A stretch of DNA of 25,282 bases from Patescibacteria group bacterium (GTDB lineage Bacteria; Patescibacteriota; Microgenomatia; UBA12405; JAHJSD01), in NCBI GenBank assembly GCA_018830585.1, contig JAHJSD010000093.1:1-25282 (forward strand), read 5' to 3'. Below are positions 16,281 to 23,192 of the stretch, in pieces. Under the pieces are notes generated by a model. The model had not been told where the DNA came from and ran no database searches. It worked only from the letters and a program-made list of their open reading frames with translations. Made by a program: the position numbers and the translations under genes. Numbering within the stretch: the first letter of the stretch is position 1; every line of letters starts with the position of its first letter.

Positions 16281-16835
16281 TTACAAACCCGCATCGGGTG
16301 TGGAAACGCTGCTTCCTTTCCACAAGGCTTTTTTTATTTTCTCGCTCGCCTGGGCAACGGAAATACCAAGAACAAAGGCTATTTCTTCCACCAATCGTTC
16401 GATAGAAAGATCCAATAAATTTTGATTGTTACCGGTAAAATTTGTTGACTCGTCTTGTTTCTCTAATGAAAGTCTTTTTAAAATTCTAGCTGTTGCGCCC
16501 ACTCTGTTTAACCTCAGTTGCTCTTTAGCCCAAGTTGGATTAACCGGCTCTTTTTTAGCTTCTTTTTCTGAAAGCTTTTTCAGTAATTTCTTCATTTTAT
16601 CCTTAGAAATTGGTTTTCTAATACAGGCTAAATCAATATTTTTGACCGGAATAGAGCAAACCAGATTTCTATTCCGCTCGGTTTTATAATAGAGCCTAAA
16701 ATAGATAACTTTTTCTATTCCATTCTTGGCATCTTCTTTCTCCTCAATTTTAAAAATCCTATAAACCTGACCGGCATCAATAATCTTATCGCCAACCCTG
16801 AACGTCTTGCCTCGAGTTTGTTTATTCTTTTTCAT
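16281..16835 (-). CDS. CarD-like (CdnL/TRCF RID domain) transcription regulator
   Basis: The N-terminal 80 residues (FRVGDKIIDAGQVYRIFKI, IYFRLYYKT, LVCSIPVKNIDL, ISKDKMKKLLKKL) match the CarD/CdnL RNA-polymerase interaction domain: a Tudor-like barrel that in relatives binds the beta subunit and stabilises open complexes at promoters. The C-terminal half (WAKEQLRLNRVGATARILKR onward) is helical, as in CarD proteins. The ATG at 16835 has GGGG-A4 at a usable distance upstream. Its start overlaps the end of a 46-aa ORF by 14 nt, implying coupled translation, and a leader of about 300 nt precedes both. Confidence 0.85.
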   Translation of the reverse strand: MKKNKQTRGKTFRVGDKIIDAGQVYRIFKIEEKEDAKNGIEKVIYFRLYYKTERNRNLVCSIPVKNIDLACIRKPISKDKMKKLLKKLSEKEAKKEPVNPTWAKEQLRLNRVGATARILKRLSLEKQDESTNFTGNNQNLLDLSIERLVEEIAFVLGISVAQASEKIKKALWKGSSVSTPDAGL

Positions 16836-16962
16836 TTTCTTTTCCCCAATAAACCTTAGTTATCGAATATCCTTTCGAGGTTCCGCTATTAATGGAAGTA
16901 GTCCTATGTTCTTTACATAGATTGCCAATGACTGCTACCCCGTTTAGACTTCCCGAAATCAT
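16822..16962 (-). CDS. 46-aa ORF upstream of and overlapping the CarD gene
   Basis: ATG at 16962 with a strong Shine-Dalgarno, GGAGG, 6 nt upstream; the stop TAA overlaps the CarD start by 14 nt. The peptide begins MISGSLNGVAVIGNLCKEHR and continues TTSINSGTSKGYSITK. The pattern L-N-x-V-x-x-I-G-N-L-x-K...R-T-T-x-x-SGT recalls the first strands of single-strand DNA-binding proteins (LNKVxLIGNLxKDPExRxTxSG), but it stops after 46 residues. It could be a leader peptide coupling translation to CarD, a stand-alone small protein, or an SSB remnant. The near-optimal ribosome site argues that it is translated. Confidence 0.55.
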   Translation of the reverse strand: MISGSLNGVAVIGNLCKEHRTTSINSGTSKGYSITKVYWGKENEKE

Positions 16963-17145
16963 CAAAGGCCTCCGTCAAAAATCTTTTTGCGAACCTGGAT
17001 AGACAAAAGAAGGAGCCTTTAAAAGGGTGATTGTGAAGAAAAGCCCTGCCTATCCATTTCCTAATCTTAAAAAATTTACTTAATTTGTTTTTATTACTTT
17101 AAAAAAGCTTTTAACTTTCCTTCCTTATAGGCTTTTCTGAATGTA
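16963..17145 (-). promoter_or_regulatory. Structured 5' leader of the 46-aa ORF / CarD unit
   Basis: A clear promoter (TTGTTT at 17169-17174, 17-nt spacer, TATAAT at 17146-17151) precedes a leader of about 180 nt to the 46-aa ORF. It contains a long-range 7-bp closing stem TGGATAG/CTATCCA (about 17052 and 16998). Within the ORF, a CTATGT/ACATAG hairpin and a TCGAA/TTCGA hairpin follow. It does not match the conserved cores of RNase P RNA, tmRNA or SRP RNA that I know. A cis-regulatory leader is the best guess. Confidence 0.45.
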
Positions 17146-17174
17146 ATTATACCTTAATTTTGTCTCTAAAACAA
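17146..17174 (-). promoter_or_regulatory. Promoter of the CarD unit
   Basis: TTGTTT-17 nt-TATAAT on the minus strand; the best consensus promoter in the window. Confidence 0.65.
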
Positions 17175-17594
17175 GAAGGGCAAGGCTAATAAGACAAATA
17201 GGGAAAATAGGTGTCTATCATATCGCTCCTGCAAGTAAACCGGCCCGCTTCGACCGCTCAACGAGGCGGGCAGGCAGGGATTTCCCCACCACCCCGCCGT
17301 TTAGCTTGGACCATCACGATCCTGGATCGTTTTAAGATTTTCACTTCCAGGATCGAATAACCCACCCCCGGGGAGCCAAAACTCACCCCGGGGGTGTTTA
17401 ACGAGATCGGATTAATTCCCGATGTGTCTACCTATCACACACCGGGTGTGTGATAGCCGGGTGTGTGATAGCACCGGGTGTGTGATAGTGTGATACTATC
17501 CTGCTTCGCCGCCGCGAGGGTGTTCTTGCGCCTGGAGCAAGTTGGTTAGGTTAGTGTGCCTAAAAAGTATAACAATATGAATTATCAACATAAA
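17175..17594. repeat. Repeat-rich spacer between carD and bipA
   Basis: A GGCCCGC...GCGGGCAGGCAGG partial palindrome is at about 17250-17279. A GATCC hairpin is at 17318-17354 (GATCCTGGA/TCCAGGATC). An intact CACCCCCGGGGAGCCAAAAC...CACCCCGGGGGTG element (17363-17402) is the uninterrupted version of the element split at 1381-1479. At 17418-17490 lies a GATGTGTCTACCTATCACAC palindrome whose half GGGTGTGTGATAG is repeated three times in tandem. No gene is seen. Confidence 0.75.
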
Positions 17595-17595
17595 C

Positions 17596-17604
17596 TGGTA
17601 CAAT
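17596..17604 (+). promoter_or_regulatory. Extended -10 promoter of bipA
   Basis: TGG-TACAAT, an extended -10, about 42 nt before the bipA ATG. Confidence 0.55.
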
Positions 17605-17611
17605 ACTCTCT

Positions 17612-17636
17612 CCTCCTCTTTAAGGAGGGTTTTTTT
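17612..17636 (+). terminator. Terminator-like hairpin in the bipA leader
   Basis: CCTCCT-CTTTA-AGGAGG (17612-17628) followed by a run of T (17630-17636), located between the bipA -10 and the ATG. The AGGAGG is 18 nt from the ATG, too far to be the ribosome site. It looks like an attenuator. Confidence 0.5.
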
Positions 17637-17646
17637 AATTTCAAAC

Positions 17647-19470
17647 ATGAAAAAGATAAGAAACGTGGCCGTGATTGCCCATGTAGATCATGGCAAAACC
17701 ACTTTGATTGATGCGTTGCTAAAACAGACCCATGTGTTTCGGGATAATCAGGAGGAGATGGGAGAAGAGCGGATTCTCGATAGCAATGATCAGGAAAAAG
17801 AGCGCGGCATTACTATTGTCGCCAAAAACTGCGCCATCAATTTTGAAGGCGTCAAGATAAATATTATTGACACTCCCGGACACGCAGATTTTTCAGGCGA
17901 AGTCGAACGCACTTTGGGCATGGCTGACGGGGCGCTTCTGATAATCGACGCCCAGGAGGGTCCAATGCCGCAAACCCGTTTCGTACTTAGAAAAGCCTTA
18001 GAACTCGGTTTAAAAATTATTGTTGTCATCAATAAAATAGATAAGCAGTATGCCAGAATTCCCTATGTTGTTAAAAAGACCGAAAATCTTTTCTTGGACC
18101 TTGCCGGAAACGAGGAACAACTTAATTTCCAGATGCTTTATTCTGTCGGCAGAGACGGAAAAGTGTTTGAAGATTTACCCGAGGACTTCAACATAAACGC
18201 GGATGTCAGCCCGCTGCTTAGAAAAATTGTTGACTTTGTTCCTACCCCTAAATCAAATGATGACGAAAAATTTAAGATGCTGGTCTCTTCGTTTGAATAT
18301 AATAATCATTTAGGCAGAATATTAATCGGACGAATTTATCAAGGAACTGTTAAAAAAGGACAAAAAATAACCCTTCTCCAGAAACCAAAGAGCAGTTATC
18401 TTGTTGAAAAGGTCTTTGTTTCCGAAGGTCTTGCTAAAAAGGAAGTATCATCTGCCGTTTCAGGCAATATCGTCGCCATAGCCGGGATTGGCGATGCCAA
18501 GATTGGTGATACCATTGCCGATTTGGGCGAGACGGAGGCGCTTCCGGCGATGAAAATCAGCGAACCTACTTTACATATAACGATTAGACCTAACGCCTCT
18601 CCTTTTTCAGGTCGTGAAGGAGAATTCTCCACCAGCCGCCAGATAGAAGAAAGGCTCAACCGCGAGATAGAAAAGAACCTAAGCCTGCATCTTAAAAATA
18701 GCGGCGACGGCAAATTTGAAGTAGCCGGAAGAGGAGAGCTTCATTTGGCCGTTTTTTTAGAAGAACTTCGCCGTGACGGTTACGAGTTAGAAGTAGAAAA
18801 ACCTGAGGTGATTATAAAGGAAATAGATGGTGTAAAAAGTGAACCGGTTGAGGAATTAGACATTATTGTTCCGAAGGAACATGTAGGTGTTATCAGTCAA
18901 GAATTAGGTAAAAGATACGCGACCTTAGTAAGCGCGACACCGATTAACGATCGCGAAATTGAATTTGTTTATCACCTGCCGACCCGCGCCTTGATTGGTC
19001 TAAGAAGTCTTTTGGTAACACAAACCAGAGGGGCGCTGGTATTTAATTCACAAGTTATTGATTATCAGCCCATAGGCAGACCGATCCAAAAATCAAGAAC
19101 CGGCGCGCTGGTCGCCTCCCAAGAGGGCAAGGCGCTTTCATATGGGCTGCGTTCAGCGCAGGAAAGAGGGATTACTTTTATCGGCCCGGGGGTAATGGTT
19201 TACGAAGGGATGATTATCGGAAGAAGTTCAAAAGACGACAGTATCGCCATTAATGTTTGCAAAGGAAAAAAACTGACAAACATGCGTTCCCAAATTTCGG
19301 ATTATGCCATTCAGCTTACTCCTCCAACCGAGATAACCTTAGAAAAGGGTCTTGGCTCTATCGAGTCTGACGAATTAATGGAAATTACCCCGCAAAGCGT
19401 CCGCCTTAGAAAAAAGATATCCAGCGAAGGTCAGCGCCGAAGGATCCAAAAAAACAGTCTGTCTGCGTAA
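17647..19470 (+). CDS. typA: Ribosome-associated translational GTPase BipA/TypA
   Basis: The 607-aa length and motif order match BipA/TypA, a GTPase of the EF-G family that acts in 50S subunit assembly and stress or low-temperature adaptation. G1 is AHVDHGKTTL (10-19), G2 lies in KERGITIVAKN, G3 is IDTPGHADFSGEVERT and G4 is NKIDKQYAR. Domain III/V signatures such as NASPFSGREG, GRGELHLAVFLEELRRDGYE and the C-terminal TRALIGLRSLLVTQTRG and DELMEITPQSVRLRK are family-typical. It is transcribed alone, with an extended -10 promoter and a possible attenuator ahead of it; no downstream gene is close. Confidence 0.97.
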   Translation: MKKIRNVAVIAHVDHGKTTLIDALLKQTHVFRDNQEEMGEERILDSNDQEKERGITIVAKNCAINFEGVKINIIDTPGHADFSGEVERTLGMADGALLIIDAQEGPMPQTRFVLRKALELGLKIIVVINKIDKQYARIPYVVKKTENLFLDLAGNEEQLNFQMLYSVGRDGKVFEDLPEDFNINADVSPLLRKIVDFVPTPKSNDDEKFKMLVSSFEYNNHLGRILIGRIYQGTVKKGQKITLLQKPKSSYLVEKVFVSEGLAKKEVSSAVSGNIVAIAGIGDAKIGDTIADLGETEALPAMKISEPTLHITIRPNASPFSGREGEFSTSRQIEERLNREIEKNLSLHLKNSGDGKFEVAGRGELHLAVFLEELRRDGYELEVEKPEVIIKEIDGVKSEPVEELDIIVPKEHVGVISQELGKRYATLVSATPINDREIEFVYHLPTRALIGLRSLLVTQTRGALVFNSQVIDYQPIGRPIQKSRTGALVASQEGKALSYGLRSAQERGITFIGPGVMVYEGMIIGRSSKDDSIAINVCKGKKLTNMRSQISDYAIQLTPPTEITLEKGLGSIESDELMEITPQSVRLRKKISSEGQRRRIQKNSLSA

Positions 19471-19785
19471 AACGAGAGACCGGGTTTTGGGTTTAAGGTT
19501 TTGGCGGTTCTGAAACATAGGGGAGATAAAGGAAGTTGGGGAGATCCGGGAGAATTAAAGAAAGAATAGGGGAAATTAAAAGTCAAAATCTCGCTTCGTT
19601 ACACCCTGCCTGCCGGCAGGCAGGCATCCGAGGAGCCCCGCCCGCATCGCCTAGAGGCTCAGCTATTGGCGGGCAGGCAAAGCCCACCTCGGAGGAGCAA
19701 CTTCGCTCGAAAGACAAAGGGGAAATTAGAGGAGGTTAGAGGAATTTAGAGGAAATTAAAAGAATTAGGTTTAAGGTTTTAGCGG
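19471..19785. repeat. Repeat spacer downstream of bipA
   Basis: A purine-rich G/A tract (about 19517-19580) is followed by the TKR(D)F(D)F-stop tail repeat (19576-19602). A perfect 20-bp palindrome CCTGCCTGCCGGCAGGCAGG is at 19605-19624. A second CCCGCCCGCATC...GGCGGGC copy (19637-19683) and another purine tract (about 19717-19768) follow. No gene. Confidence 0.75.
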
Positions 19786-20133
19786 TTAAGAAAAGAACGT
19801 TCCAGCTTCGGAAGCGGACAATTTGTCTCGCTTCTTTTTAATCTGCTCAATCATTTTTCTGAACTTTTTCGACTTCGAGGCGCAAAAAAACTCCCAGCAA
19901 GCTTGAGGCCTGATTTGATGAATAGAACATTTGTTTCCCTTAAGATAGGGACAGCTGCCATCTTCTTTCTCTTTGAGAGTGCTTGCCCCACAGGCAACTG
20001 CTTTGTGAAAATCTTTAATCAAGCCAAACTCCTCAAACTGAGTTCTGTATTTGCCTGACCGGTATTCTTCTTCGTTTAAAGTTACCAAGAACAAACGGCA
20101 GCAAAGACCGCACTGAGAACATTTGATTTTCAT
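19786..20133 (-). CDS. YkgJ/UPF0153-type Cys-cluster protein
   Basis: The 115-aa protein starts at the ATG at 20133 (MKIKCSQCGLCCRLF). It shows the family's CxxCxxCC motif at the N-terminus and C-terminal cysteines CPYLKGNKCSIHQIRPQACW, a probable zinc or FeS cluster binding arrangement. The precise function is unknown. The frame is open 24 codons further (TTG at 20205), but that part (TPPAEPAKNDR...) is encoded by a dispersed repeat that also lies at about 21098-21170, so I exclude it. Confidence 0.85.
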   Translation of the reverse strand: MKIKCSQCGLCCRLFLVTLNEEEYRSGKYRTQFEEFGLIKDFHKAVACGASTLKEKEDGSCPYLKGNKCSIHQIRPQACWEFFCASKSKKFRKMIEQIKKKRDKLSASEAGTFFS

Positions 20134-20156
20134 AAAAAGGGCCCCCCTAAGAGTGT

Positions 20157-20229
20157 TAAAAACAAATTTCCGGTCATTTTTAGCAGGCTCTGCGGGAGGT
20201 GTCAAGGATATAACACCCTTAAGGTGAGA
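20157..20229. repeat. About 70-bp direct repeat, copy 1, with 32-nt terminal motif
   Basis: Matches 21097-21170 in the same orientation with few differences. Both encode the same peptide start (TPPAEPAKNDR) on the minus strand. Its end (20198-20229; GGTGTC...AACACC hairpin, then CTTAAGGTGAGA) touches the HEPN stop codon and is an inverted copy of 21007-21038. Confidence 0.8.
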
Positions 20230-20607
20230 TCACGTTTTAGAAATTTTTAGTAACAAATTTTCGACAGCACTGATAAAACCGGGTATTTTTGAATAAATTT
20301 CATCTGCTTTTTGTTCGTTGTAAAGATGAGCAGCTTCATTTCTACTTTTGATGAAATCAAACCAAACTAAGGGATCGTCTATCACACCAAGATCTGCCGC
20401 TACTCGAAATGTGTCCTTGGGACTGGCAACATCAAGCCTGCCTTTGTCTTCAGCATAATCCTTCAACGTTTTCCAGATCAGCTCAAAAACAAATTCAAAC
20501 CTTTGAATCGCTCCGTCTTTATCAAGTTGGTCTTGGACTTCCGGAATTGCTTCTTTAAGTCTGTCAAAAGCTAATTTAAGGTCTGCTAAGCGGTTAGTGT
20601 ATGTCAT
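20230..20607 (-). CDS. HEPN-type substrate-binding protein (HI0074 family), toxin of HEPN/MNT pair
   Basis: A 125-aa helical protein with the HEPN motif R-x4-H as RNEAAH (about residues 89-94), followed by LYNE, the HI0074 subfamily signature. HEPN proteins paired with MNT act as RNase-like toxins kept silent by the nucleotidyltransferase partner. Its ATG overlaps the MNT stop as ATGA, so translation is coupled. The stop codon directly adjoins a repeat copy. Confidence 0.9.
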   Translation of the reverse strand: MTYTNRLADLKLAFDRLKEAIPEVQDQLDKDGAIQRFEFVFELIWKTLKDYAEDKGRLDVASPKDTFRVAADLGVIDDPLVWFDFIKSRNEAAHLYNEQKADEIYSKIPGFISAVENLLLKISKT

Positions 20608-20963
20608 ATTGTTATTATATTAGTTAACGCCTCTTTTTTGAAGTCCTCGGAAACTGTTCCAAAATCCACCACATCGGTCAGATACGGAATGTCCGAACTG
20701 CTTAAATCTTCTTTGATTTGCAGAAGAGTTGACAGGGGAAGGTTTTCTGAACCCATAATTCCGATGTCCACGTCACAAAACTTGCGATGATGCGGCCTTG
20801 TTCGGGATCCAAATATAAAAATTTTATATTTGGACGGGTCAATACGTTTTTTTATAATTGACCCAATAATAGAAAGAGCTTGCTGGTCGATCATAAATGT
20901 ATCAGGCTGAGTCTCTAAATTCTTATCAAGTATATAACTCTTTGGGGAAAGAGGCAAAGTCAT
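20604..20963 (-). CDS. MNT-type nucleotidyltransferase, antitoxin of HEPN/MNT pair
   Basis: A minimal nucleotidyltransferase: FIFGSRTRPHHRKFCDVDIG shows the GSR motif and the D-x-D (DVD) metal site. In known pairs this protein AMPylates the HEPN toxin at or near its active site. From the ATG at 20963 it is 119 aa; a second start at M23 (MIDQQALSIIG, about 20897) fits the usual family length and may be the true one. A possible distant GGAG site lies upstream of the first ATG. The gene is the first of the two-gene cassette. Confidence 0.9.
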   Translation of the reverse strand: MTLPLSPKSYILDKNLETQPDTFMIDQQALSIIGSIIKKRIDPSKYKIFIFGSRTRPHHRKFCDVDIGIMGSENLPLSTLLQIKEDLSSSDIPYLTDVVDFGTVSEDFKKEALTNIITI

Positions 20964-21006
20964 TGTGAAAGTGGTTTCTCCGCCTTCTTTACTTTCAAAG
21001 CATAAC

Positions 21007-21038
21007 TCTCACCTTAAAGGTGTTATGAGTACAACACC
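21007..21038. repeat. Inverted flank of the HEPN/MNT cassette
   Basis: TCTCACCTTAA...GGTGTT...AACACC, the reverse complement of the 32-nt motif at 20198-20229 with several mismatches in the hairpin loop, lying 44 bp upstream of the MNT start. Confidence 0.7.
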
Positions 21039-21042
21039 TCTT

Positions 21043-21170
21043 TAAGCCCAAGTCAGATGCTTGATTTTTTCAAGTTCTTTTTGCTGGTCGGTTTGATCAA
21101 AAACAAACCTCCGGTCATTTTTTGCAGGCTCTGCGGGAGGTGTTAGGTATATAACACCCTTAAGGTGAAA
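21043..21170. repeat. Direct repeat copy 2 with gene remnant
   Basis: Minus-strand frame reads TPPAEPAKNDRRFVFDQ and continues to a stop at about 21043 (TWA-stop), without a start codon. It ends at the 32-nt hairpin motif (21139-21170), 4 bp from the methyltransferase stop. It appears to be a fragment of a gene or repeat-borne frame shared with the copy at 20157. Confidence 0.6.
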
Positions 21171-21174
21171 GAAA

Positions 21175-21933
21175 TTACTTGCCTTTAGTACCTATGTAAA
21201 GCCCTCTGCCGGTTATACCTTGAGAATCATGAGTAACTTCTAAATTAGCAAGTCTAAATGCTTCTAAATATTCCTCTGGTTTAAATAAGCCAAGCTCGTG
21301 TAACTCTGTAAAATGTTCAACTTTACCTTGAGTTCCTACAAGAAAATGAAAATTGACAATAGAAACATCACCCTCTCTATCACTGATATTTACACGAGCA
21401 ATTTTTAAATCAGGTTTATTAACAAAAACAGCATGAGGAGTTCCCAATTTCCATTGTTCTGGTGAAAACCACGGCTCTACAACTAAAACACCCCCTGGCT
21501 TTAAATGTAAGCCCATTTGTTTAACAGCCTTACGCATGTTATCTGGTGTTTTTGTGTATCCAATCGCACTAAATAAGCAAGTGACCACATCGAACTGCTT
21601 ATTCAGATCAAACTCAACCATATCGCCCTGATGAAATGAAGTTTCAGGAAATCTTTTTCTTGCTACTCCTAACATGTGCTCATCAATATCTAAGCCCTCT
21701 ACTTCGTACCAGTTTCTCAAAAATGTAAAATGCCCACCTGTTCCGCAACCCACATCTAACAACTCATTACCAGATGAACGTTTATGTTTCTGAATAACAG
21801 CGTGTATTTGATCCGATTCTTTTGCGTAATCCTTACCCTGTGCCTCATAAATAGCATCATAATACTCCGCCTGTTTTTCGTAAGAAACTGATATTTCAGA
21901 TGTATTCTGTTGTTTCATAGCTTCATCCGTCAT
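21175..21933 (-). CDS. SAM-dependent methyltransferase, TylM1/DesVI-like
   Basis: A 252-aa class I methyltransferase: LLDVGCGTGGHF is motif I, GLDID motif II, HQGDMVEFDL motif III, and LKPGGVLVVEPW the motif-V strand. The start YYDAIYEAQGKDYAKE and FSAIGYTKTPDN match the N,N-dimethyltransferases that finish deoxyaminosugars (TylM1, DesVI). No sugar biosynthesis genes are near, so the real substrate is uncertain. An extended -10 (TGA-TAATAT, 21940-21948) ends 6 nt before the ATG and no Shine-Dalgarno is present. Confidence 0.88.
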   Translation of the reverse strand: MTDEAMKQQNTSEISVSYEKQAEYYDAIYEAQGKDYAKESDQIHAVIQKHKRSSGNELLDVGCGTGGHFTFLRNWYEVEGLDIDEHMLGVARKRFPETSFHQGDMVEFDLNKQFDVVTCLFSAIGYTKTPDNMRKAVKQMGLHLKPGGVLVVEPWFSPEQWKLGTPHAVFVNKPDLKIARVNISDREGDVSIVNFHFLVGTQGKVEHFTELHELGLFKPEEYLEAFRLANLEVTHDSQGITGRGLYIGTKGK

Positions 21934-21939
21934 GATGGT

Positions 21940-21948
21940 ATATTATCA
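21940..21948 (-). promoter_or_regulatory. Extended -10 of the methyltransferase gene
   Basis: TGATAATAT on the minus strand, 6 nt before the ATG at 21933. Confidence 0.6.
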
Positions 21949-21962
21949 TTTTTTCAGATTAG

Positions 21963-22085
21963 TTAAAATCTGATCTCGTCCAATTCATCCCACAAACTTG
22001 AATTCTCTTGCTGTTTAAAAAGTGGGTTTTCAATTTGCTCAAACCGCTCACTGTCAAACAAGTCCAGGTTAAGTATTCTAGACAT
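21963..22085 (-). CDS. Small ORF, 40 aa, with its own promoter
   Basis: ATG at 22085, TAA at 21963-21965. A perfect extended -10 (TGC-TATAAT, 22093-22101) ends 7 nt before the ATG. The peptide is acidic (MSRILNLDLFDSERFEQIEN, then WDELDEIRF), with no membrane segment. Function unknown; the promoter placement, the same as for real genes nearby, is the main evidence that it is expressed. Confidence 0.5.
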   Translation of the reverse strand: MSRILNLDLFDSERFEQIENPLFKQQENSSLWDELDEIRF

Positions 22086-22092
22086 CTAAATT

Positions 22093-22101
22093 ATTATAGC
22101 A
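22093..22101 (-). promoter_or_regulatory. Extended -10 promoter of the 40-aa ORF
   Basis: TGCTATAAT, a perfect match to the extended -10 consensus. Confidence 0.6.
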
Positions 22102-22161
22102 ACCAAAACTCCAATATTAATTCTACCCCACTTTGCACCATTCTTTGAAGCCACTAACTTG

Positions 22162-22232
22162 TTCGGGGGCAGGGACTTGAACCCCAATTAATGCGTTCAG
22201 AGCGCATCGTCCTACCATTAGACGACCCCCGA
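22162..22232 (-). tRNA. tRNA-Gln (anticodon CTG)
   Basis: A complete 71-nt cloverleaf on the minus strand. The acceptor stem TCGGGGG/CCCCCGA is fully paired with a U1-A72 pair, a tRNA-Gln identity feature. The D arm is GTCTAATGGTAGGAC, the anticodon stem ATGCG/CGCAT carries loop CTCTGAA, and the T arm is TGGGG-TTCAAGT-CCCTG. The anticodon is CTG, reading CAG. The discriminator is A and no CCA is encoded. Confidence 0.93.
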
Positions 22233-22414
22233 ATGCCGACCCTCGCTATGCTCGGTCGAGCATTCTCGACTCCCCGACCCAAAGCCGAGGGAGGTCGGAA
22301 AATCACCGGGCAAAAAATTCTTAGTTGCTAATTTTTAAAAATCTTCGCAGAACTCTTTATTTTATCATTTCCGCCGGAACCGGGGAATGATATCCTAAAA
22401 CCAGCCGATAAAAT
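22233..22414. other. tRNA upstream region
   Basis: Contains a TCGAC-family fragment (about 22240-22290) and a minus-strand TGATAAAAT extended -10 (about 22350-22370) that may drive the tRNA. No gene is seen. Confidence 0.4.
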
Positions 22415-22443
22415 TTGATCTTTTAACTCTTTTTTTGTAGAAT
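22415..22443 (+). promoter_or_regulatory. Promoter of the 106-aa gene
   Basis: TTGATC (22415-22420), 17-nt spacer and TAGAAT (22438-22443), about 37 nt before the ATG at 22480. Confidence 0.55.
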
Positions 22444-22479
22444 AAGTGGTCTCCTTTTGGCCAAGATTAAACCAAAACA

Positions 22480-22800
22480 ATGGCTGATGAGATTATTTCC
22501 GGTCAAAAAAACCCCGATATCATGCGCCGGCTGGAAACTGGGACAGCCAGTCTCAAAGGATGGGCTTGCGGTGACAGCGGCTGCGACTGGTATGTCAAAG
22601 GGAATCTTACCCGCGCCCAAGTATCAGAACGATACAGAGAACATGTTTTAGCAGAACACCCCCGGAGGGCAGAGCTTAGAATGATTTTTACCGCAAACCC
22701 AACCCGAAAGCGACGGGCGGCCCAGAAAAAATGGAAGGAAAGAAGCATGGGACCGGCAGGCAGGAGCCAAAGAAGAGCTGACTGGTTAAGATTAAGGTAA
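22480..22800 (+). CDS. Small protein with possible zinc finger, 106 aa
   Basis: No firm family match. WACGDSGCDWYVKGN (residues about 28-42), then REHVLAEHPRR, gives a C-x4-C...H-x4-H arrangement that could bind zinc, and the C-terminal 40 residues are strongly basic (RKRRAAQKKWKERS). A nucleic-acid-binding protein is plausible. A TTGATC-17-TAGAAT promoter precedes it; no Shine-Dalgarno is seen. The 3' end overlaps the convergent 57-aa ORF. Confidence 0.65.
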   Translation: MADEIISGQKNPDIMRRLETGTASLKGWACGDSGCDWYVKGNLTRAQVSERYREHVLAEHPRRAELRMIFTANPTRKRRAAQKKWKERSMGPAGRSQRRADWLRLR

Positions 22801-22965
22801 AATTTTCCGGCTGAATACGCGTTTATTAAAACCTCCCCGCTGTCTTAGCTGGCCAGAGCTAAAATTACTTCCGCTTCTCGGATCAAACCCGGGTTTTTGC
22901 CAAAACTCACGCTTCTTAACTATTTTTTTAGATTTTGTTTTTTTTCTTCCTTTGCTTTTGGGCAT
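22792..22965 (-). CDS. Small strongly basic ORF, 57 aa
   Basis: ATG at 22965, TAA at 22792-22794. The peptide begins MPKSKGRKKTKSKKIVKKRE and is Lys/Arg-rich throughout (RQRGGFNKRVFSRK), which fits an RNA- or DNA-binding or ribosome-associated protein, but none is recognised. A TAAACT box ends 6 nt before the ATG. It overlaps the 3' end of the plus-strand 106-aa gene by 9 nt. Confidence 0.45.
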   Translation of the reverse strand: MPKSKGRKKTKSKKIVKKREFWQKPGFDPRSGSNFSSGQLRQRGGFNKRVFSRKILP

Positions 22966-23039
22966 TTTTTTAGTTTAGACCAATTTAAAAACCTTAGTAA
23001 GGTGGTCTTTTCTTTGTCTGGAGAATATTTTATCCGATA

Positions 23040-23067
23040 TTGATTCTTAAAGCAATTTTGGTATAAT
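23040..23067 (+). promoter_or_regulatory. 5S rRNA promoter
   Basis: TTGATT (23040-23045), 16-nt spacer and TATAAT (23062-23067), with transcription predicted to begin at the 5S 5' end. Confidence 0.6.
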
Positions 23068-23074
23068 TTACTTT

Positions 23075-23192
23075 GCTCGGTCTTTAGAGCGATATGGAAC
23101 CACCTGTTCCCATTCCGAATACAGAAGTGAAACGTATTAGCGCTGACGATAGTCTTCCGGCAACGGAACGCGAAAATAGGTCAAGGCCGAGC
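23075..23192 (+). rRNA. rrf: 5S ribosomal RNA
   Basis: 118 nt with the closing helix GCTCGG/CCGAGC, the helix I-II region GAGCGATATGGAACCACC, the conserved CCTGTTCCCATTCCGAATAC loop and the TCTTCCGGCAACGGAA helix near the 3' end. It is followed at once by a T8 run, so the closing stem can also serve as terminator. No 16S or 23S gene is in the window and it has its own promoter, so it is an isolated gene. Confidence 0.92.

Noticed and set aside
16963..17145. RNase P RNA, tmRNA or SRP RNA in the carD leader
   Set aside because: The conserved core sequences I know for these RNAs are absent.
17623..17628. AGGAGG as bipA ribosome site
   Set aside because: It is 18 nt from the ATG and forms the 3' arm of a hairpin followed by a T-run.
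19536..19739. 67-aa plus-strand frame
   Set aside because: Runs through the tail repeat, the CCTGCC palindrome and the CCCGCCCGC element; repeat-derived.
22457..22651. 64-aa plus-strand frame overlapping the 106-aa gene
   Set aside because: Shadow in another frame; the 106-aa frame keeps the Cys/His pattern and the longer frame.
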